Below are positions 25,677 to 34,448 of a stretch of DNA of 64,000 nucleotides, piece after piece. The DNA lies in the NCBI RefSeq assembly GCF_040253615.1, contig NZ_JBEJGY010000004.1:558001-622000 (forward strand), read 5' to 3'. The translations under genes and the position numbers were made by a program. The stretch comes from Streptomyces sp. Edi4 (lineage in GTDB: Bacteria > Actinomycetota > Actinomycetes > Streptomycetales > Streptomycetaceae). How positions within the stretch are numbered: position 1 is the first letter of the stretch; each line of letters starts with the position of its first letter. The notes under the pieces were generated by a model. It was given only the letters and a program-made list of their open reading frames with translations. It was not told where the DNA came from and did not search any database.

Positions 25677-27293
25677 TCACTCAGCGGGCAGGGATGTGAG
25701 GGGCGCGGTGCGCAGATGGGCCCGCCCCGAGCGGACCGCCCAGGCGAAGACGGCGAGCGCGAGGACGCCCACCACGAGGGAGTCGTACGGCGCCGGCAGA
25801 CGGCCCGAACCCGTGCCGAACGTGCCGAGCCAGGACAGCAGGGTGAGAGCGGCGAGGTGGAAGACGAGCCAGGCGCCGTTGCGGAGTTCCTCACGCGGCG
25901 ACCGGCCCTCGGTGTCGCGGCGCAGCATCAGGAACAGGGGTACGCCCGCGAGGACCAGGGGCAGGGCGAGCCGCAGGTGGTGCCAGCCGGACCAGTAGAT
26001 GAACTCGCTGGCCACGACGAAGCTGACGGGCGCGATCCAGTGCACCCCTGCCACCTGTCCCTGCGCCGGCGGAAGGCCCCGCTCCTTGCCGTGGGCGCGG
26101 AACGCGGCGACGGCCACGGCGGAGGCCGCGTACACGAGCAGATACATGTCACCCATGACGCTGACGATGTCCTGCCAGCCGCCGAACGGCAGCATGAACA
26201 GGATGATCACCACGAGGTTGAGGAGCAGCGCCCTGCGGGCCATGCCGGAGCGGGGGTCGATCCGCATGAAGAAGCGGGGCAGCAGACCGTTCTTGGCCAG
26301 GGCGTAGGTGTGCCGGGCGTCGATGGCGACGCCGACGTAGGCCGACCCGCCGGGTGAGACCACGGCGTCCGCGTAGAGCAGGGTGGCGAGCCAGTGCAGG
26401 TTGAGCACGAGGGCCAGCTGCCCGAAGGGCGAGTCGAAGTTGACGCCGTGCCAGCCGTGGCCGAGCAGGGATTCGGGGACGGTGAAGAGGAAGGCCAGTT
26501 GGAGGCCGAGGTAGACCAGCACCGCGAGAGCGATGCCGGTCAGGACGGCGAGCGGCACGGTACGGCGCGGGTCGCGGGCCTCGCCCGAGAAGTCCAGGGG
26601 TGCCTGGAAGCCGTTGACGGAGTAGACGATCCCGCCGCCGGCGAGCGCCGTCAGGCAGGCAGCGTAGCCGTACGGCGCGAAGCCGCCGTGGTCGGTGAGG
26701 CGGCCGGCGTGGGTGCCCGAGAGGAACAGGGCGACCACGGTGAGGACCGGGATGAGGACCTTGAACAGGGAGACCAGGTTGTTGAGCCGCGCGAAGGCGC
26801 GCACGGCGAACCAGTTGAGCGCTGTCAGGAGCACGCTCAGAGCGGTGGCGACGGCCAGTCCCGCGCCGGTGAGGCGGCCGTGGTCGTAGAGCCCGGGCAG
26901 ATAGTGCGCGGCGTACTGCATGATCGCGCTGATCTCGGCCGCGGTGCCGCCGACCGAGAGCAGCACCGACCAGCCGATGACGGTGCCCACCAGGCGTCCG
27001 CTGGCGTACAGCGGCCAGCGCACGGTGCCGCCGCCTTCGGGGCGGGTGGCGCCGAGCTCCACCATGACCAGCGCCACCAGGGCGCACAGGACGCCGGCCG
27101 CGACCCAGGAGAGCAGCACGGCGGGCCCGGCGGTCTGCGCGGCGAACATGGCGGCGAACAGCCAGCCGGAGCCGAGGATGTTGGAGAACCCGATCGCGGT
27201 CAGGCTCCAGAACCCGAGCTCCTTGCGGAGCCTTCGCTCCTCCCCGAGGACCGTCAGGACCCCGGGGCTCTCCCCCGGCTGCGTCGGCCGCAC
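25677..27293 (-). CDS. APC-superfamily amino acid/amine permease
   Basis: A 538-residue membrane protein with 12-14 hydrophobic segments. Helix 1 reads GFWSLTAIGFSNILGSGWLFA, carrying the unwound G-S-G-type substrate motif of APC transporters. EARDPRRTVPLAVLTGIALAV is the conserved loop before helix 7. A cytoplasmic tail is short. Substrate is probably an amino acid or polyamine. The GTG at 27291-27293 has GGAGG nine bases upstream; a GTG two codons earlier is only three bases from it. Three phased GGACATGAC boxes sit just upstream. Confidence 0.87.
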   Translation of the reverse strand: MRPTQPGESPGVLTVLGEERRLRKELGFWSLTAIGFSNILGSGWLFAAMFAAQTAGPAVLLSWVAAGVLCALVALVMVELGATRPEGGGTVRWPLYASGRLVGTVIGWSVLLSVGGTAAEISAIMQYAAHYLPGLYDHGRLTGAGLAVATALSVLLTALNWFAVRAFARLNNLVSLFKVLIPVLTVVALFLSGTHAGRLTDHGGFAPYGYAACLTALAGGGIVYSVNGFQAPLDFSGEARDPRRTVPLAVLTGIALAVLVYLGLQLAFLFTVPESLLGHGWHGVNFDSPFGQLALVLNLHWLATLLYADAVVSPGGSAYVGVAIDARHTYALAKNGLLPRFFMRIDPRSGMARRALLLNLVVIILFMLPFGGWQDIVSVMGDMYLLVYAASAVAVAAFRAHGKERGLPPAQGQVAGVHWIAPVSFVVASEFIYWSGWHHLRLALPLVLAGVPLFLMLRRDTEGRSPREELRNGAWLVFHLAALTLLSWLGTFGTGSGRLPAPYDSLVVGVLALAVFAWAVRSGRAHLRTAPLTSLPAE

Positions 27294-27321
27294 GCGCACC
27301 CGCCTCCTTGTATGACCTACA

Positions 27322-27366
27322 GGACATGACCTCATGGGACATGACCGCGTGGGACATGACCTCACA
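27322..27366. repeat. Three direct repeats of GGACATGACC at 15-bp spacing
   Basis: GGACATGAC begins at 27322, 27337 and 27352, each exactly 15 bases apart, and is part of a 15-bp unit GGACATGACCTCATG. An inverted near-copy GGAACATGAC lies on the other strand at 27387-27396. They cover the region upstream of the APC permease start and downstream of the GH25 gene end, and are candidate regulator-binding boxes. Confidence 0.65.
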
Positions 27367-27430
27367 AGCACCAGCGTGCTCAGCGTGTCATGTTCCGCGC
27401 CAGGTGTCCGCGAGGAGGGGCGGCCGAGTT

Positions 27431-28366
27431 CTACCAGGCTTCGACGGCGAAGCTGACGCCCGCCATGTCGGTTTGCAGGCTCAGCTTCTGGTCGTTGCCG
27501 GTGATGTTCACATCGACGGTGCCGTTGGCGCAGGCCAGGTGGACGGTTTCGATGTCGCGCCACATGTTCCCGTCGTGGATGGCGACCCGGACCGAGCCGG
27601 TCGCCGGGACGTCGGTGATCTGGTCCATGCCGAGGTGCAGCCTGCGGTTGTAGCTGTCCCACGCGGTGCCGTGCGGGAGCAGGACCACGGTGGGCTGGCC
27701 GCCCGGTTCGACGCGGCCGGTGATCCATTGGGGCATGTCGGTCTCCTGATGGGGCGGTGGGGGCTGGTGAGGCGGTGCGGGCTGGAACGAGAGCGCCCAG
27801 GCGCGCAGTTCAGCCGTGCTGGCGAGGTGGCAGTAGTCACGGTCGAGTCCGCCGGAGTCGCCGTACTGGTGGAAGAGCCAGGGGGCCTGGATGCCGGGGT
27901 CGCCGGCCGCGCGCCCGGCGGTGGCGATCCACAGGAAGTCGGCGCAGTAGCCGTCCTGGTCGACGTTCCACCAGTAGTCGAGGTTGGCGTACATGCCGAC
28001 GGGGTTGTGCGGCAGGCGGCTCTTGGCGCGGCGCAACCAGGCGTCCTTGTAGGCGCGTTGGGTGGCCTTGGGCACGCCGGTGTTGGCCGTGTCGTAGCCC
28101 TCCCAGTCGAGGATGACGACGTCGCCGGGCCGCCAGTCGACCTGGTCGATGAAGTAGTCGGCCTCGGCCCGGGCGCTGTTGTTCATGTTCGGGTAGTGGT
28201 AGCCGCCCCACACAAGCCCGTTGGCCTTGGCGTGATCGCGCTGGGAGACCCAGCGCGGGTTGATGTACGAGAGTCCTTCGCTGACCTTGACGAAGGCGAA
28301 GGACAGGCCGCTCGTACTCGGTGTCGACGACTGGTACGAAGCCCAGTCCTGCCCGTAGATCCCCAT
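27431..28366 (-). CDS. GH25-like muramidase without a signal peptide
   Basis: A 311-residue protein whose first 200 residues follow the GH25 lysozyme fold: GIYGQDWASYQ at 2-12 (Asp 7), FAFVKVSEGLSYINPRW, GGYHYPNMNN, and the catalytic D-x-E pair in VVILDWEGYD (Asp 87, Glu 89). A Pro/His-rich linker (about 205-220) leads to a 95-residue strand-rich C-terminal domain, perhaps carbohydrate binding. There is no signal peptide or Tat motif, so export must use another route, or it acts after lysis. The ATG has GAAGG seven bases upstream. A GGACATGAC box lies 88 bases upstream at 28454-28462. Confidence 0.82.
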   Translation of the reverse strand: MGIYGQDWASYQSSTPSTSGLSFAFVKVSEGLSYINPRWVSQRDHAKANGLVWGGYHYPNMNNSARAEADYFIDQVDWRPGDVVILDWEGYDTANTGVPKATQRAYKDAWLRRAKSRLPHNPVGMYANLDYWWNVDQDGYCADFLWIATAGRAAGDPGIQAPWLFHQYGDSGGLDRDYCHLASTAELRAWALSFQPAPPHQPPPPHQETDMPQWITGRVEPGGQPTVVLLPHGTAWDSYNRRLHLGMDQITDVPATGSVRVAIHDGNMWRDIETVHLACANGTVDVNITGNDQKLSLQTDMAGVSFAVEAW

Positions 28367-28453
28367 CTGACGCCTTCCGCGAGCGGGCCGGAACCACACC
28401 TTCCTGCCTGTTGCTTGCCCGCGTTGGAGCGGCCCGACTCCCCGGGTCGGCGT

Positions 28454-28462
28454 GTCATGTCC
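28454..28462 (-). promoter_or_regulatory. Single GGACATGAC box upstream of the GH25-like gene
   Basis: The minus strand reads GGACATGAC at 28462-28454, the same core as the three direct repeats in front of the adjacent APC permease gene. Sharing by two neighbouring promoters suggests a common regulator, which is inference. Confidence 0.4.
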
Positions 28463-28538
28463 CTCGCTTTTCCCTGGCACGCCAAGGGCCACCGACAACG
28501 CGTCGGCGGCCCTGTGTCCTGCGGTGTTACGGGTGGTT

Positions 28539-30500
28539 TCACATGGCGCTTGTGCGGTTCGCGCGGCGCCTGAGGGTGAGGGCGATACCGGCGCCGGCGG
28601 CGGCGAGGGCCGCGGCGATGAGGCCGGCCGGCAGGAGCGCCGACGAGGAGCCGGTCTCGGCCAGCTTCTCACCGGCGGTCTGGGTGGCCGCGCCGTTGCC
28701 CGAGCCGCCGGTCGCCGAGGCCGTGCCGGGGCCCCCGGTGCCGGAGCCGCCGGTGGCGGAGGCCGTGCCGGAACCGCCCGTGGTGGACGCCGAGCCGGAT
28801 CCCCCGGCGGGCGGCGCGGGGTGCTGGGGGATGTCCTTGACCGACTTCACCGAGCCGTCGGCGTTCAGGAGCACCTGCTTGCCGTTGGGGTGGCGGAAGT
28901 CGAAGGCCGATTCCAGCGAGTTGGCGCGGGCGTCGAAGGAGGCGTCACCGACCCGCCCGGTGCCCCAGTTGTCCTCGATGAAGCGGGTGATGGACGCCTG
29001 CTCGGTGCGGGTGTGGTCGACCGAGTTGACCTTGCTGTACGGGGAGATGACGAGCAGCGGCTGGCGCGTGCCGGGGCCGCAGCGGTCGGCGTAGCCCCCG
29101 GCGGCGGCGGGACCGGCCTGGCAGGCGGGGCTGTCGGGCGCCTTGCCGTCGGAGCCGGGCTTGGTGTCCTTGGAGCCGTTCTGCGGCGTGGCGTACGCGT
29201 GGTCGTACCAGCCGTCGGAGTCGTCGTAGGCGATGACGACCGCGGTGTCCTTCCACTGGGACGACTGCTGGATCTTGTTGATCTGCTCGACGAGGAAGTG
29301 CTGCTCGTCGATGGGGTCGGAGTAGGCGGCGTGGCCGTCCTGGAACTCCGGCGCCTTCAGGAAGCTCACCGCCGGCAGGTTGCCCGTCGTGAGCGCGGCG
29401 TCGAAGTCGGTGAGGTCGTAGTTGTGGTTGGCCTGCCCGTCGTGGCCGATCTCGGCGGTGTTCCTGGGCGGCAGGTGGTGCGGGTTGGACGTCGACTTGT
29501 AGTACTGGAACGGCGAGTGGTGCGGGCTGTAGTCGACGGCCGCCGCGCCGCCCACGTTGGTGTGGGTGACGCCCGAGCACTTCGCGTAGTCGCCCTGCTT
29601 GCCGGACCAGGCGGTGCTGGGCCGGAAGCCGCCCTGGAACCAGCCCCAGCTCACCTTGCGCTGGTTGAGCAGGTCACCGATGTTGCGGCCCTGCATCGCC
29701 GCCAGCGCGTTCTTGCTGGTGTGGTCCTTGTCCGAGCAGTCGTCGAAGGCGGGGTCCGGGTCGTTGACCAGGGTGCCGACGCCCTTGGCGTCCGGCGAGA
29801 GGACCGTGTACGGGTCGGGCTTGGCGGTCTGCTTGGGGTGCTCGCTGCCGGAGGCGGGGTCGGTGGAGATGACGCCGTGGGTCTGCGCGGAGACGAGGTT
29901 GATCGCGCCCGGTGTGGAAGGGCCGTAGGTGGTGCTGAAGGAGTTGTCGGAGAGCGAGTAGTGCTGGGCGTAGTTCCACATCGCGGTGACGGTGTTGCCG
30001 TCGTAGTAGTCCATGACCAGGCCGGGCTCGCCGAACAGGTTGCCGGAGCACTTGCCGGAGTCGGTGTTCTGCACGTAACTGTCGGCCTTGCCGCCGTTGG
30101 CGGCGTACTGCTCGGGCCCGTAGCTGTGGTTCTGGTCGCAGGTCATGGCCTGCTCGGGGGTGAGCCGCTTGGGCAGGTACTGGTTGGGGTTCTTCGTCAG
30201 GAGCCCGGCGGCGCGCAGGGTGTTGATGTCCTTCGGCGTGTGCGGGTCCGCCGTGAACTTCGTGCCGTCGGTGTTGGCCGCCACCGGGTAGGCACCGAAG
30301 TAGTGGTCGAAGGACACGTTCTCCTGGAAGAGCACCACGAGGTGCTTGACCGGGGTGGCCGTCCGGTCCCCGGCGTGGTCCGCGGAGTCGGCCGCGGCCG
30401 GGACCGTACCGCTCAGCAGGCCCAGCGCCGCGGCTCCCGCGAACGCTCCCCACCGTCTGGCCCAGCGTCCCGGACCCGCCGCGCTGCCTTTGCTGCCCAT
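28539..30500 (-). CDS. Sortase-anchored phosphoesterase (phospholipase C/acid phosphatase family)
   Basis: A 653-residue surface enzyme. A signal peptide (about 14-38, ending AAAD) precedes the phosphoesterase domain, whose opening motif HLVVLFQENVSFDHYFGAYP (about 50-69) is typical of the PF04185-type phospholipase C/acid phosphatase family. VVIAYDDSDGWYDH carries later metal ligands. A Gly/Ser/Thr-rich linker of about 40 residues leads to LAETG (about 613), a hydrophobic helix and RRRANR, a complete class E sortase (LAxTG) signal. It probably releases phosphate from organic esters at the wall. The ATG at 30498-30500 has GGAGG ten bases upstream. PHO-box-like units lie further upstream. Confidence 0.9.
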   Translation of the reverse strand: MGSKGSAAGPGRWARRWGAFAGAAALGLLSGTVPAAADSADHAGDRTATPVKHLVVLFQENVSFDHYFGAYPVAANTDGTKFTADPHTPKDINTLRAAGLLTKNPNQYLPKRLTPEQAMTCDQNHSYGPEQYAANGGKADSYVQNTDSGKCSGNLFGEPGLVMDYYDGNTVTAMWNYAQHYSLSDNSFSTTYGPSTPGAINLVSAQTHGVISTDPASGSEHPKQTAKPDPYTVLSPDAKGVGTLVNDPDPAFDDCSDKDHTSKNALAAMQGRNIGDLLNQRKVSWGWFQGGFRPSTAWSGKQGDYAKCSGVTHTNVGGAAAVDYSPHHSPFQYYKSTSNPHHLPPRNTAEIGHDGQANHNYDLTDFDAALTTGNLPAVSFLKAPEFQDGHAAYSDPIDEQHFLVEQINKIQQSSQWKDTAVVIAYDDSDGWYDHAYATPQNGSKDTKPGSDGKAPDSPACQAGPAAAGGYADRCGPGTRQPLLVISPYSKVNSVDHTRTEQASITRFIEDNWGTGRVGDASFDARANSLESAFDFRHPNGKQVLLNADGSVKSVKDIPQHPAPPAGGSGSASTTGGSGTASATGGSGTGGPGTASATGGSGNGAATQTAGEKLAETGSSSALLPAGLIAAALAAAGAGIALTLRRRANRTSAM

Positions 30501-30606
30501 GCTCCGCGTGCCTCCATGGCGTCCGGCAACCGGCCGCCGTCGTGATGTCGTTGACATAGGTGATGCTTCGCGCGGACCACTACAGCGCCACGGCGCCACC
30601 GTGTCC

Positions 30607-30650
30607 TCCCGGTGAACAGAGCGTCAGGAATTTCAGGCCAAAACTTGACC
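30607..30650 (-). promoter_or_regulatory. Possible PHO-box-like repeats
   Basis: On the minus strand GGTCAAGTTTT starts at 30650 and GTTCACCGGGA at 30617. Their spacing is 33 bases, three times the 11-bp period of streptomycete PhoP direct repeats. The two intervening units do not match, so this is weak. Confidence 0.3.
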
Positions 30651-30685
30651 CTCTGTTGGTGAAGGGGCGGCCCGGTGGTGCGAGG

Positions 30686-31915
30686 TCAGCCGAGCAGGGC
30701 CCGGCCGAACCAGTCGGCCCGGTCGCGCACGCCCGGCAGGGCGAAGAAGTAACCGCCGCCGAATGGCTTGATGTAGTCCGTCAGCGGCTCGCCCTTGAGC
30801 CGTTTCTGTACGGCCTCGAACTGCCGGGCCAGGTCCTGCTGGTAGCAGCAGAAGATCAGCCCCATGTCGAGGTCGCCGTTGGTGTCCATGCCCCGGTCGT
30901 AGTTGTAGCCGCGCCGCAGGATCCGCGCGTCCTCGCTCGGCCCGGAGCGGGGGTTGGCGAGCCGGATGTGGCTGTCCAGCGGGATCACGTCGCCCTTGGG
31001 GTCCTCCGCGAACTTCGGTACGTCGAACTCGGCCGAGCCGTCCAGCGGTGCGCCGGTGTCCCGGCCGCGCCCGAACATCCGCTCCTGCTCACTGAGCGAG
31101 ACCCGGTCCCAGAACTCCACGAGCATGCGGATCAGACGTACGACCTGATAGCTGCCGCCGGCCGTCCACGCGGGCTCCGCGCCTCCCGCGGCCACCCACA
31201 CCAGCCGGTCCATCGCGGCGGCGTCGGCGGTGTCCGGGTTGGCGGTGCCGTCCTTGAACCCGAAGTGGTTGCGCGGCGTTCCGCTCGGCCGGGGCGGGCT
31301 GGTGTAGCCGTCCATGCGCCAGCGCACCTGCATCCCGCCACGGGTGTGCCGGGTGATGTCGCGCAGCGCGTGCAGGACCACGTCCGGGCTGTCGGCGCAC
31401 AGGTGCACGCTCACGTCGCCGTGGCACCAGGCCGCGTCGAGGTCGTCGTCGGGGAAGTCCGGCATCGCGGTGAGCCGGGCCGGCCTTCGGCCGCTCAGGC
31501 CGAACCGGTCGTCGAAGAGGGAGGCGCCGAAGCCCGCGGTGACCATCACCTGGCCGGTGGGCCCCTGCGGTCCGAGCACACCGGAGTCGCTGGGCGGCGC
31601 GGTGATGCCCACGGGGGCGGGCGTGCCCCCGGTGGCGAGGAAGCGGGCCCGCTCGGTGAGCGTACGCAGCAGCTCGGTGAGCTCCCGGCGGTCGCTCGCG
31701 GTCACGTCGAAGGAGACCAACGCCGTTGCCCGCTGCGGGGGTTGGAGGATCGCGGCCTGGTGCGCGCCGTGGAAGTCCACGTGGGCCACGGCGCGATGGG
31801 CCGCGTCGGCCCTGGCCGGGCGGGGAATCGCGCCCGACAGGGCGGCCCCGGTGACCGCGGTGCCCACCCCTGCGGCCGCGCCCCGCAGGAAGCCCCGTCG
31901 TCGTACCTCGTTCAT
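30686..31915 (-). CDS. efeB: Dyp-type heme peroxidase, EfeB-like, Tat exported
   Basis: A 409-residue protein. A Tat signal is seen at the start ([18 protein letters not shown]). The Dyp signature GFKDGTANP lies at 219-227 with catalytic Asp about 222. The proximal heme ligand is probably His about 316 in [12 protein letters not shown]. EfeB-type enzymes work with EfeO and the EfeU permease in ferrous iron uptake or heme handling; Dyp enzymes also oxidise dyes. Its ATG overlaps the efeO stop by four bases, so translation is coupled. No efeU permease is adjacent on either side. Confidence 0.92.
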   Translation of the reverse strand: MNEVRRRGFLRGAAAGVGTAVTGAALSGAIPRPARADAAHRAVAHVDFHGAHQAAILQPPQRATALVSFDVTASDRRELTELLRTLTERARFLATGGTPAPVGITAPPSDSGVLGPQGPTGQVMVTAGFGASLFDDRFGLSGRRPARLTAMPDFPDDDLDAAWCHGDVSVHLCADSPDVVLHALRDITRHTRGGMQVRWRMDGYTSPPRPSGTPRNHFGFKDGTANPDTADAAAMDRLVWVAAGGAEPAWTAGGSYQVVRLIRMLVEFWDRVSLSEQERMFGRGRDTGAPLDGSAEFDVPKFAEDPKGDVIPLDSHIRLANPRSGPSEDARILRRGYNYDRGMDTNGDLDMGLIFCCYQQDLARQFEAVQKRLKGEPLTDYIKPFGGGYFFALPGVRDRADWFGRALLG

Positions 31916-33186
31916 GCCGTCCTCCGCGCGTCGCAGATCGTCGCCACGGGGGCGAGGAGTTCCACCGCCTGCCCGATGTCGCTGTTGATCCGCTGTCTGT
32001 CCTGGTGGCCGAGCCGGGCCAATGGCGTCCAGGTGCCGTCGCGGTGGAAGCCGTCCAGGGTGTGCTGGGTGCGGTCGAGCCAGGCGTCGAGACGGGGCAG
32101 GTCCGCATAGCGGCTCGTGAGCAACGGGCGCAGCAGGGTGAGCAGTTCGCGGGTGCCGTCGAGGTTGGCGCGGGCAGTGGCCACATTGGTGCCGCTGCCG
32201 TAGTCGGTACGGCCCGTCAGCTCGGACCTGGCGGTGGCCTCCAGGATCTCGTGGGCGCGAAGGCCCAGCTGGGCGGGGTCGAGCCGTTCCTGGGGCCAGC
32301 TGTCCCGCAGGGAGCGCACGGCCCCCGAGAGCCGGTCGGCGGGCCCACGCAGGGACGCGGCCGACTCGCCGTGCCACAGTCCGTACTCGACGCGGTGGAA
32401 CCCTTCGAAGTCCGTGGCCGACGCGGCGTCGGCCGGGGCGGGGGCCGAGCCGTTGATGGCGGCGTCGGCCGCGCCGAACGCGTCGTAGGCGGCGCCCATC
32501 CGCTCGTAGACCAGATGCGCGGGCAGCCAGGCGGCGCGCGCCGCGTCCAGATCACCGTCGTCCACGGCGCGCTTCAACTCATCGGTGCGGTCGGTGAGTT
32601 CGAGCGTCCTCGCGGTGATCCACCGCTGGTAGGACAGGGCCACCGGGATGAGGTCGTGCTGGGTCACCGGGACCGCCGCCGGGCCGCCGCCGGCCCGGGG
32701 CCCCGTGATGGTCACGGTGGGCCCGGTGACGGCGTCGGCGTCGTCCGGCAGACACTTGAAGGCGTAGGAGCCGCCGCCGAGGACGACCCGCATCTCGCGC
32801 GTGGTGCCGGGGGCGAGGCCTTCGATCTCGCCGTGGACGGCGCCGGTCGTCGTGTCGGTGAGGTCGACCTCGGCGGCCGTCGTGGAGGTGTTGCGCAGCG
32901 CGAAGACCTGGGGGCCCGGCCGCGCGCCGATCCACCCCTCGCCGCAGGAGCCGGGCGACACCTCGACGACCGTGGGCCCCTTGGCGTCCTGGCTCCTGGC
33001 GTCCGGGCGGTCCTGCCCGAAGGAGGCGGCCGCCCAGGCTCCCCCGCCCACCACGGCGGCCACCGCCAGGACGGCGGCCGGCCGCCGCAGACCGGCCGGC
33101 CAGGACCTGCGGGCCGGCGCCCCGGACCCGCCCTCGGCATCGGCATCGGCCGGCACCTGACCGGGCCCCTGGTCGGGCTCGCTCAT
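31912..33186 (-). CDS. efeO: EfeO-like iron-uptake protein (cupredoxin plus imelysin/M75 domain)
   Basis: A 424-residue protein with a Pro/Ala-rich cytoplasmic N-terminus and one membrane anchor (about 36-56). A cupredoxin-like domain follows (about 65-165, with [11 protein letters not shown] and GSYAFKCLP). The M75 imelysin domain contains H-x-x-E in AHLVYERMG and [11 protein letters not shown]. EfeO binds periplasmic iron for delivery to EfeU. The ATG at 33184-33186 has GGAG seven bases upstream; a GTG one codon earlier is also possible. It forms a two-gene operon with efeB. No clear DmdR iron box was found. Confidence 0.9.
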   Translation of the reverse strand: MSEPDQGPGQVPADADAEGGSGAPARRSWPAGLRRPAAVLAVAAVVGGGAWAAASFGQDRPDARSQDAKGPTVVEVSPGSCGEGWIGARPGPQVFALRNTSTTAAEVDLTDTTTGAVHGEIEGLAPGTTREMRVVLGGGSYAFKCLPDDADAVTGPTVTITGPRAGGGPAAVPVTQHDLIPVALSYQRWITARTLELTDRTDELKRAVDDGDLDAARAAWLPAHLVYERMGAAYDAFGAADAAINGSAPAPADAASATDFEGFHRVEYGLWHGESAASLRGPADRLSGAVRSLRDSWPQERLDPAQLGLRAHEILEATARSELTGRTDYGSGTNVATARANLDGTRELLTLLRPLLTSRYADLPRLDAWLDRTQHTLDGFHRDGTWTPLARLGHQDRQRINSDIGQAVELLAPVATICDARRTA

Positions 33187-33334
33187 CACGGCGCTCCGTT
33201 CGTGTCGGTGGGAGGACGACGCCGCTCATGCTAGGCATCCGGCCGGACCCGAACGCGCATCCGGGTGGCCGCGCGTCCAGATTTACCCCCGAGTTCACCA
33301 ACACGTCACCGGGGCCGGCCGGGAGCCGCGCGGA

Positions 33335-34303
33335 TTACGCCGCGTCCCCGCCGACCCGGATCACGATCTTGCCGTGCGCGTGACCCGTCCGGCTCAGTTC
33401 GAACGCCTCCGCCAGACGGTCCAGGGGGAACGTCTCGGCGACCGGGACCTTGAGCTGTCCCGCGTCCGCGAGTCCCGCGAGTGTGTCGAGCCCGGCGCCG
33501 TCGGGGCGTACCCACATCCACTGACCGCCCGCCTCCATGACGGACGGGTCGGCGATCGAGGCGTGGCGTCCGCCGTCGCGCAGTACGGCGCGGGTGGTGT
33601 CGAGAACACCGCCGACGTAGTCGACGACGACGTCCACGCCGTCGGGCGCCAGCTTCCGGATGCGGTCGGCGGCGCCGTCGCCGTAGGTCACGGGCTCGGC
33701 GCCCAGTTCGCGCAGCCGGTCGTGGTTGCGCTCGGAGGCCGTGCCGATGACGCGGGCGCCCAGGGCCCGCGCGATCTGTACGCCGAACGTGCCCACACCG
33801 CCCGCCGCGCCGTGCACCAGGACCGTGTCGCCCCGGCCGGTGCCGAGCCGGGTGAGGGTCTGCTGTGCGGTGAGCCCCGCCAGCGGGACACCGGCCGCCT
33901 CCTCCCAGCTCAGGGACTTCGGCCGGCGCGCGAGCGCCCGTACGGGGACCGTCACGAACTCGGCGAAGGTGCCGCCGTGGACGTAGTCCTTGCGGGCATA
34001 GGCGAAGACCTCGTCGCCCTCCTTCCACTCGGGTGTGTCGATGCCGGTGCGCTCCACCACACCGGCGACGTCCCAGCCCGGGACGACGGGGAAGACGGTG
34101 TCCATCATGCCGTCGAGGCCACCGGACATGATCTTCCAGTCGACCGGGTTGACGGCGGCGCAGCGCACCCGCACCAGCACTTCGCCCGGGCCCACCTTGG
34201 GCAGCGGCTGCTCGGTGAGGCTCAGCACGCCGTTGTCCCCGTAGGCGCTGTACGTCATGGCCTGCATGGTGCTCTTGTCACTGCTTGCGGAGCTGGTGGG
34301 CAT
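33335..34303 (-). CDS. NADP-dependent quinone oxidoreductase (zinc-free MDR family)
   Basis: A 322-residue medium-chain reductase. The GroES-like half opens MQAMTYSAYGDNGVLSLTEQPLP and keeps AAVNPVDWKIMSGG. The nucleotide-binding half has VHGAAGGVGTFGVQIARALGA, a typical NADP-binding turn, and a VVDYVGG loop. Structural zinc cysteines are absent, so it is a quinone-reductase-like enzyme. The ATG at 34303 has GGGAGAAG seven bases upstream. An ATG 12 codons downstream (MQAMTY) is closer to the usual family start but lacks a clear site. It lies 146 bases downstream of the CYP102 gene on the same strand. Confidence 0.9.
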   Translation of the reverse strand: MPTSSASSDKSTMQAMTYSAYGDNGVLSLTEQPLPKVGPGEVLVRVRCAAVNPVDWKIMSGGLDGMMDTVFPVVPGWDVAGVVERTGIDTPEWKEGDEVFAYARKDYVHGGTFAEFVTVPVRALARRPKSLSWEEAAGVPLAGLTAQQTLTRLGTGRGDTVLVHGAAGGVGTFGVQIARALGARVIGTASERNHDRLRELGAEPVTYGDGAADRIRKLAPDGVDVVVDYVGGVLDTTRAVLRDGGRHASIADPSVMEAGGQWMWVRPDGAGLDTLAGLADAGQLKVPVAETFPLDRLAEAFELSRTGHAHGKIVIRVGGDAA

Positions 34304-34448
34304 CGCGTGCTTCTCCCGGTGTCGAGGTGGGCGGCGGGAGCGGCCCGCCGTGCGGCGGCCGCCTGTCCGGTTCCTACGATTGTGGTGTGCGCCGCGTGGG
34401 CCCGCTCCCCGGGCGGTCCGGCCGCCCGGGGAGGAGCCCCCGTGCGGC

